A stretch of 6,429 nucleotides of DNA, taken from positions 1 to 6,429 of the forward strand of contig DASTNZ010000188.1 in NCBI GenBank assembly GCA_035762665.1. Reading direction: 5' to 3'. Position 1 is the stretch's first letter. Each line of letters opens with the position of its first letter. The notes under the pieces are model-generated. The model worked only from the letters and a program-made list of their open reading frames with translations, ran no database searches and had not been told where the DNA came from. Both the position numbers and the translations under genes were made by a program. This DNA comes from JASLBX01 sp035762665. GTDB taxonomy: Bacteria; Actinomycetota; Actinomycetes; Jiangellales; Jiangellaceae. Shown here one piece after another: positions 4,439 to 6,429 of the stretch.

Positions 4439-4812
4439 TGCAGGACCTCGTACAGTGCTGCGAACTCCGGCGATGAGAAGTGCGGCGTTGGGATCAACTC
4501 ACCAGCGTCGTTCCACCGGTAGTAGCCGTGCGCGCTCTCGTGGATGCGGTGTGGCTTGGTCACCCGGCAGCGTTCGATCGGATCACCCGAGGTGTCCGGT
4601 CCATGGTCGTAGGTCACCGGACACGGCGGCGCCTCAGCACCGCACAACCTGCCAGGACACCGGATGCCCTCCCACTCGCCGATGTGCGTCCAGCCACTAC
4701 GCGATCGGGACTGCTCGGCGATCAGCGGGTGCCGGTGCTTCTCGCGCCCGATGGGCCGGCCGCAGTTCTTGCAGCGCGGGGCGTTGTCTATGAGGTTGAG
4801 GATGTCGGTCAT
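4435..4812 (-). CDS. Hypothetical Cys-rich (zinc-ribbon-like) protein, 125 aa
   Basis: MTDILNLIDNAP is followed at once by CKNCGRPIG (C14, C17), and a second cluster, CPGRLCGAEAPPCP, lies near residues 52-65, so a four-Cys zinc ribbon is plausible. The middle has His-rich VTYDHG and KPHRIHESAHGYYRW, and the C-terminus is an ordinary helix (SPEFAALYEVLQ). ATG 4812 has TGAGGA about seven bases upstream and overlaps the stop of the 35-aa membrane protein (ATGA); its own stop overlaps the 206-aa gene. The N-terminus looks borrowed from, or shared with, that neighbour. No enzyme motif is seen; nucleic-acid or protein binding is a guess from the Cys pattern. Confidence 0.78.
   Translation of the reverse strand: MTDILNLIDNAPRCKNCGRPIGREKHRHPLIAEQSRSRSGWTHIGEWEGIRCPGRLCGAEAPPCPVTYDHGPDTSGDPIERCRVTKPHRIHESAHGYYRWNDAGELIPTPHFSSPEFAALYEVLQ
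4781..4805 (-). repeat. Direct repeat copy B encoding the shared ILxLIDNA N-terminus
   Basis: This is the partner of 4410-4434 (22 of 25 identical, same orientation, same position just inside a start codon). It encodes ILNLIDNA of the 125-aa Cys-rich protein. Confidence 0.6.
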
Positions 4813-4916
4813 GTCCGTTTCCTCAACATCACACCCACCACAGCGCCGATGACGTTGAGCGCAATCGCGACGAGCGCCACGACGCCTACCACCTCAGGAT
4901 CAGTGAACCAGCTCAC
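4809..4916 (-). CDS. Very small single-helix membrane protein, 35 aa
   Basis: A 35-codon frame starts at a GTG with GGGGAGG five bases upstream, one of the best ribosome sites in the window. The GTG overlaps the TGA of the 66-aa gene (GTGA), and its own TGA overlaps the ATG at 4812 (ATGA). The product has a short polar start MSWFTDPE, one long hydrophobic helix at about 9-30 (VVGVVALVAIALNVIGAV and onward) and a basic tail LRKRT, predicting outside N-terminus and cytoplasmic C-terminus. Perfect coupling at both ends makes it a real gene despite its size. Single-helix phage proteins of this kind can be holins, antiholins or membrane anchors; none can be chosen here. Confidence 0.75.
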   Translation of the reverse strand: MSWFTDPEVVGVVALVAIALNVIGAVVGVMLRKRT

Positions 4917-5113
4917 CGCAACCTCCCCTCGAACTTCTTGGTCACGTACCGCTCACACTCCGCACATGCCAGCGGATATCCCTCGTGTTCGTGGATCAGG
5001 TGGTTGATCTCCCTCACCACCAGTATCGCCACCATCCGACCTGTTCCTCCGGTACGGGATTCCTCACGGGCATGGTTGGCGATGGCTTCGAGGTCTTCGG
5101 GGTTGATGTTCAT
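4913..5113 (-). CDS. Hypothetical protein, 66 aa, with a CxxC pair
   Basis: The product begins MNINPEDLEAIANHAREE and ends with YPLACAECERYVTKKFEGRL, in which C50-x2-C53 might bind metal alone or in a dimer. The middle (MVAILVVREINHLIHEHEG) is a helix with several His residues. ATG 5113 lies two bases after the preceding TAG, with GAGGAG about five bases upstream. Its stop is coupled to the 35-aa membrane gene. Function is unknown. Confidence 0.75.
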   Translation of the reverse strand: MNINPEDLEAIANHAREESRTGGTGRMVAILVVREINHLIHEHEGYPLACAECERYVTKKFEGRLR

Positions 5114-5115
5114 CG

Positions 5116-5286
5116 CTACTCCTCAGAACCAGTGTCGTCGTCGCTCGGTATGCCCATGGAGACGCTGACGTCGATGCCATCGAGCACCAGGCCGGCGGCC
5201 GCGCGGGCGAGAACCTCAGCGGCGCGAGCTGCCTTGGTCGCATCGTCGGTGACGACGGTCGCGCTGATCACCATTTCGCCGGTCAT
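5116..5286 (-). CDS. Hypothetical protein, 56 aa
   Basis: The product starts MTGEMVISATVVTDDATKAA, continues with an Ala-rich helix (ARAAEVLARAAAGL), a strand (IDVSVSMGI) and an acidic tail (PSDDDTGSEE), giving a likely beta-alpha-beta fold. The ATG at 5286 is coupled by ATGA to the 235-aa gene and has GAGGAGG four to five bases upstream. A longer frame to 5334 is open but lacks these signals and overlaps more of the upstream gene. No family is recognised. Confidence 0.72.
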   Translation of the reverse strand: MTGEMVISATVVTDDATKAARAAEVLARAAAGLVLDGIDVSVSMGIPSDDDTGSEE

Positions 5287-5990
5287 GCTGCCTCCTCGTT
5301 CCATCCATCCTGTTGCGCACGGAGATGCCACCATTCACCCTTGCGCCTGTTCCACTCGGTGCCGCACGTTTTGCACCGGATACAGTCCGTAAGGTACGGG
5401 TCCACGGTCAGCTTGGTGGCACACCGTGACTCGTCGCGGAGCTTCATCGGGCACAGGCCGACGTGCTCGCCGGTGTGGTGGGAGCCGGTCACTCCCCGCA
5501 GCGTGCGGAGCGTCTGGTGGATCTCGAAAGCGAAATCGTCGATCGCTTTGTGGTTGTCGAGGGCGTCGTCCAGGCGCAGCAGCAGCCAGTTCGTCAACGC
5601 CGAGATCGTCAGCTCGGGCAGGAGGTCGCCTCTACACCATGGGTATGACAGCCAGTCCCTCGCCCACGAGTCCAGGATGACCAGGGGTGGTTGGGCGCCG
5701 ATCTGGTCCCCGTACTTGTCGTGGATCGGGCGGACGGAGCCGGCGACGAGCAGGTTCAGCGCTTCAAGGCGCACCGGCAGCGGAGGCGTTCTGCTGCCGC
5801 TGACCTTCTCGCTCGCCCCCCTGCCTGGTTCGAGCGCTTCCGGGAGCAGCGCGTAGAGGTCGGGGATCTCCGACAGCTCACCGCGACTGCGCTTCCGACA
5901 TGATCCACAGACCGGGGGGTCGTCGGGCAGCGTCGGCTCATCGGCTGGCCGGTAAACGGCACAGCAGACACAGAGCCGCTCGTCACTCAA
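5283..5990 (-). CDS. Actinophage-type protein with Cys clusters at both ends, 235 aa
   Basis: An N-terminal four-Cys module (C7, C10, C28, C31) is followed by a basic turn and LSEIPDLYALLPEALEPGRG. VSGSRTPPLPVRLEALNLLV and a mainly helical middle (about 80-165) come next. A C-terminal module has C180, C190, C206 and C209 around KLTVDPYLTDCIRCKTCGTEW. The arrangement (short zinc module, SGSR-x-PPLP segment, helical middle, zinc ribbon with VDPY) is, from memory, a recurrent actinophage and prophage hypothetical family without a proven role. DNA binding is plausible but unproven. TTG at 5990 is the start: AAGGGA lies about seven bases before it and it overlaps the upstream stop by eight bases. 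Confidence 0.85.
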   Translation of the reverse strand: MSDERLCVCCAVYRPADEPTLPDDPPVCGSCRKRSRGELSEIPDLYALLPEALEPGRGASEKVSGSRTPPLPVRLEALNLLVAGSVRPIHDKYGDQIGAQPPLVILDSWARDWLSYPWCRGDLLPELTISALTNWLLLRLDDALDNHKAIDDFAFEIHQTLRTLRGVTGSHHTGEHVGLCPMKLRDESRCATKLTVDPYLTDCIRCKTCGTEWNRRKGEWWHLRAQQDGWNEEAA

Positions 5991-6225
5991 TCGGGTTCCC
6001 TTCGGGAAGAGGCCCGGCCGGCCGGATGATTGCGACAGGCGTACGCCGCTGCTGACGCTGTAATTCGCGGCGAAGATGACGGGCTGCGCGTCGCTCCGCG
6101 CGGCGACGTCCGAACACCGTCGGCCCTTCGAAGCCGATCCAGTCCGCCATCCCGTCGCCGGGATACAGCACCAGCTCGTACCGCCAGCGTCCGGCCTTCC
6201 TGATCTCTATGCGCGGGTCCGTCAT
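5983..6225 (-). CDS. Hypothetical basic protein, 80 aa
   Basis: The N-terminal half has alternating strand-like segments (IEIRKAGRWRYELVLYPGDG, then WIGFEGPTVFG). Residues 40-61 are an extremely basic helix (RRRAERRAARHLRRELQRQQ) able to bind nucleic acid, and the end is PAGPLPEGNPIE. ATG 6225 overlaps the upstream TGA (ATGA), with GAGGA about six bases upstream. Its stop overlaps the TTG start of the 235-aa gene. No family is recognised with confidence; charge and size would fit an accessory DNA- or RNA-binding protein. Confidence 0.75.
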   Translation of the reverse strand: MTDPRIEIRKAGRWRYELVLYPGDGMADWIGFEGPTVFGRRRAERRAARHLRRELQRQQRRTPVAIIRPAGPLPEGNPIE

Positions 6226-6389
6226 TCGGTGTCCTCTAGGGGTAGACCGGGCGATTCCGACAAGAACCGCGCATCGGGTACACGCGTTGGCAGCAGTTCG
6301 ACCAGGCAGTCGTCCCGCGACGCTTCGCAGCCCTCGCGCATGTCATGGCGGACGCATCGGCGGATCACGCCGTACACGGGCTCAGTCAT
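6222..6389 (-). CDS. Hypothetical protein, 55 aa, with four Cys/His positions and GLPLE tail
   Basis: The product begins MTEPVYGVIRRCVRHDMREG and continues CEASRDDCLVELLP; C12, H15, C21 and C28 could form a small metal site. The tail reads LSESPGLPLEDTE. The ATG at 6389 has AAGG about nine bases upstream and overlaps the upstream stop by eight bases (ATGACTGA). Its TGA overlaps the start at 6225 (ATGA). The open frame continues upstream to the window edge, so a longer form cannot be fully excluded, but the overlap and ribosome site favour this start. Function is unknown. Confidence 0.68.
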   Translation of the reverse strand: MTEPVYGVIRRCVRHDMREGCEASRDDCLVELLPTRVPDARFLSESPGLPLEDTE

Positions 6390-6429
6390 GATCAGCACCT
6401 TCCAGCGGTAGACCGGCAGCAGCGTCCCG
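6382..6429 (-). CDS. C-terminal end of an upstream gene (cut by the right edge)
   Basis: Fifteen residues (RDAAAGLPLEGADHD) precede a TGA that overlaps the next ATG by eight bases. The GLPLE motif repeats in the tail of the next gene, and the DNA is similar as well. Another frame is open through this stretch and joins the 55-aa gene, so the choice of frame rests on the overlap pattern and the motif. Confidence 0.4.
   Translation of the reverse strand, partial: RDAAAGLPLEGADHD

Noticed and set aside
4480..5007. Long plus-strand open frame (175 codons) in the leftward operon
   Set aside because: It runs antisense across three coupled minus-strand genes and has low-complexity Ala/Thr/Arg/Pro composition.
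1..6429. CRISPR array, rRNA, insertion-sequence ends or attachment site
   Set aside because: No regularly spaced repeats, transposase motifs, terminal inverted repeats or tRNA-end duplications were found on reading both strands.

Overview
The window looks like accessory (non-structural) DNA of an actinobacterial phage or a related integrative element (prophage or ICE). The base composition is GC-rich. Genes are very small and tightly packed, and most neighbours on the minus strand are joined by ATGA, GTGA or slightly longer stop/start overlaps. GTG and TTG starts are frequent. The recognisable domains (two HNH proteins, a phage-type N6-adenine methyltransferase, a papain-like peptidase, ribbon-helix-helix and excisionase-like DNA-binding proteins) are standard cargo of Streptomyces, Mycobacterium and Gordonia-type phages and elements. 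No virion structural gene, integrase, tRNA, rRNA or CRISPR array is visible, so host genus and phage type cannot be fixed from this sequence.

The layout has three blocks. (1) Positions 6429 to 3415 read leftward on the minus strand: eleven small genes, almost all translationally coupled. They include a 235-aa protein with a Cys cluster at each end, a 35-aa single-helix membrane protein, two adjacent genes with related N-termini, and at the downstream end a 63-aa excisionase/MerR-like helix-turn-helix protein. (2) Positions 2661 to 3348 are the only rightward genes: a three-gene cassette of a Cys/His-rich protein, a 55-aa ribbon-helix-helix (RHH) protein and a 77-aa conserved-looking actinobacterial protein. 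It converges on block 1. (3) Positions 2503 (possibly 2625) to 1 read leftward: Dam-like methyltransferase, HNH endonuclease, papain-like cysteine peptidase, small HNH protein, a two-helix membrane protein and a gene cut by the window edge.

The most interesting spot is the divergent gap at about 2600-2660. Two palindromes, GTGCATTGCAC and GTGTAATGCAC, lie 30 bp apart and form a larger inverted repeat. The first overlaps the -35 of a candidate rightward promoter and the second its -10 (TTGCAC, 17 bp, TAGTGT). The mirror-image leftward promoter is weaker. The rightward -10 sits seven bases before the ATG at 2661, so the cassette may have a leaderless mRNA. Its second gene is an RHH protein, a fold that typically binds short palindromes and represses its own operon. 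The inferred picture is a self-regulated switch between the cassette and the methyltransferase/HNH/peptidase block. The palindromes and fold motif are visible in the sequence; the circuit is inference.

Weak points: most small genes are unknowns supported by start signals, overlaps and composition rather than recognised domains. Several starts (363, 2503, 5990) are choices between alternatives, and no convincing intrinsic terminator was found.
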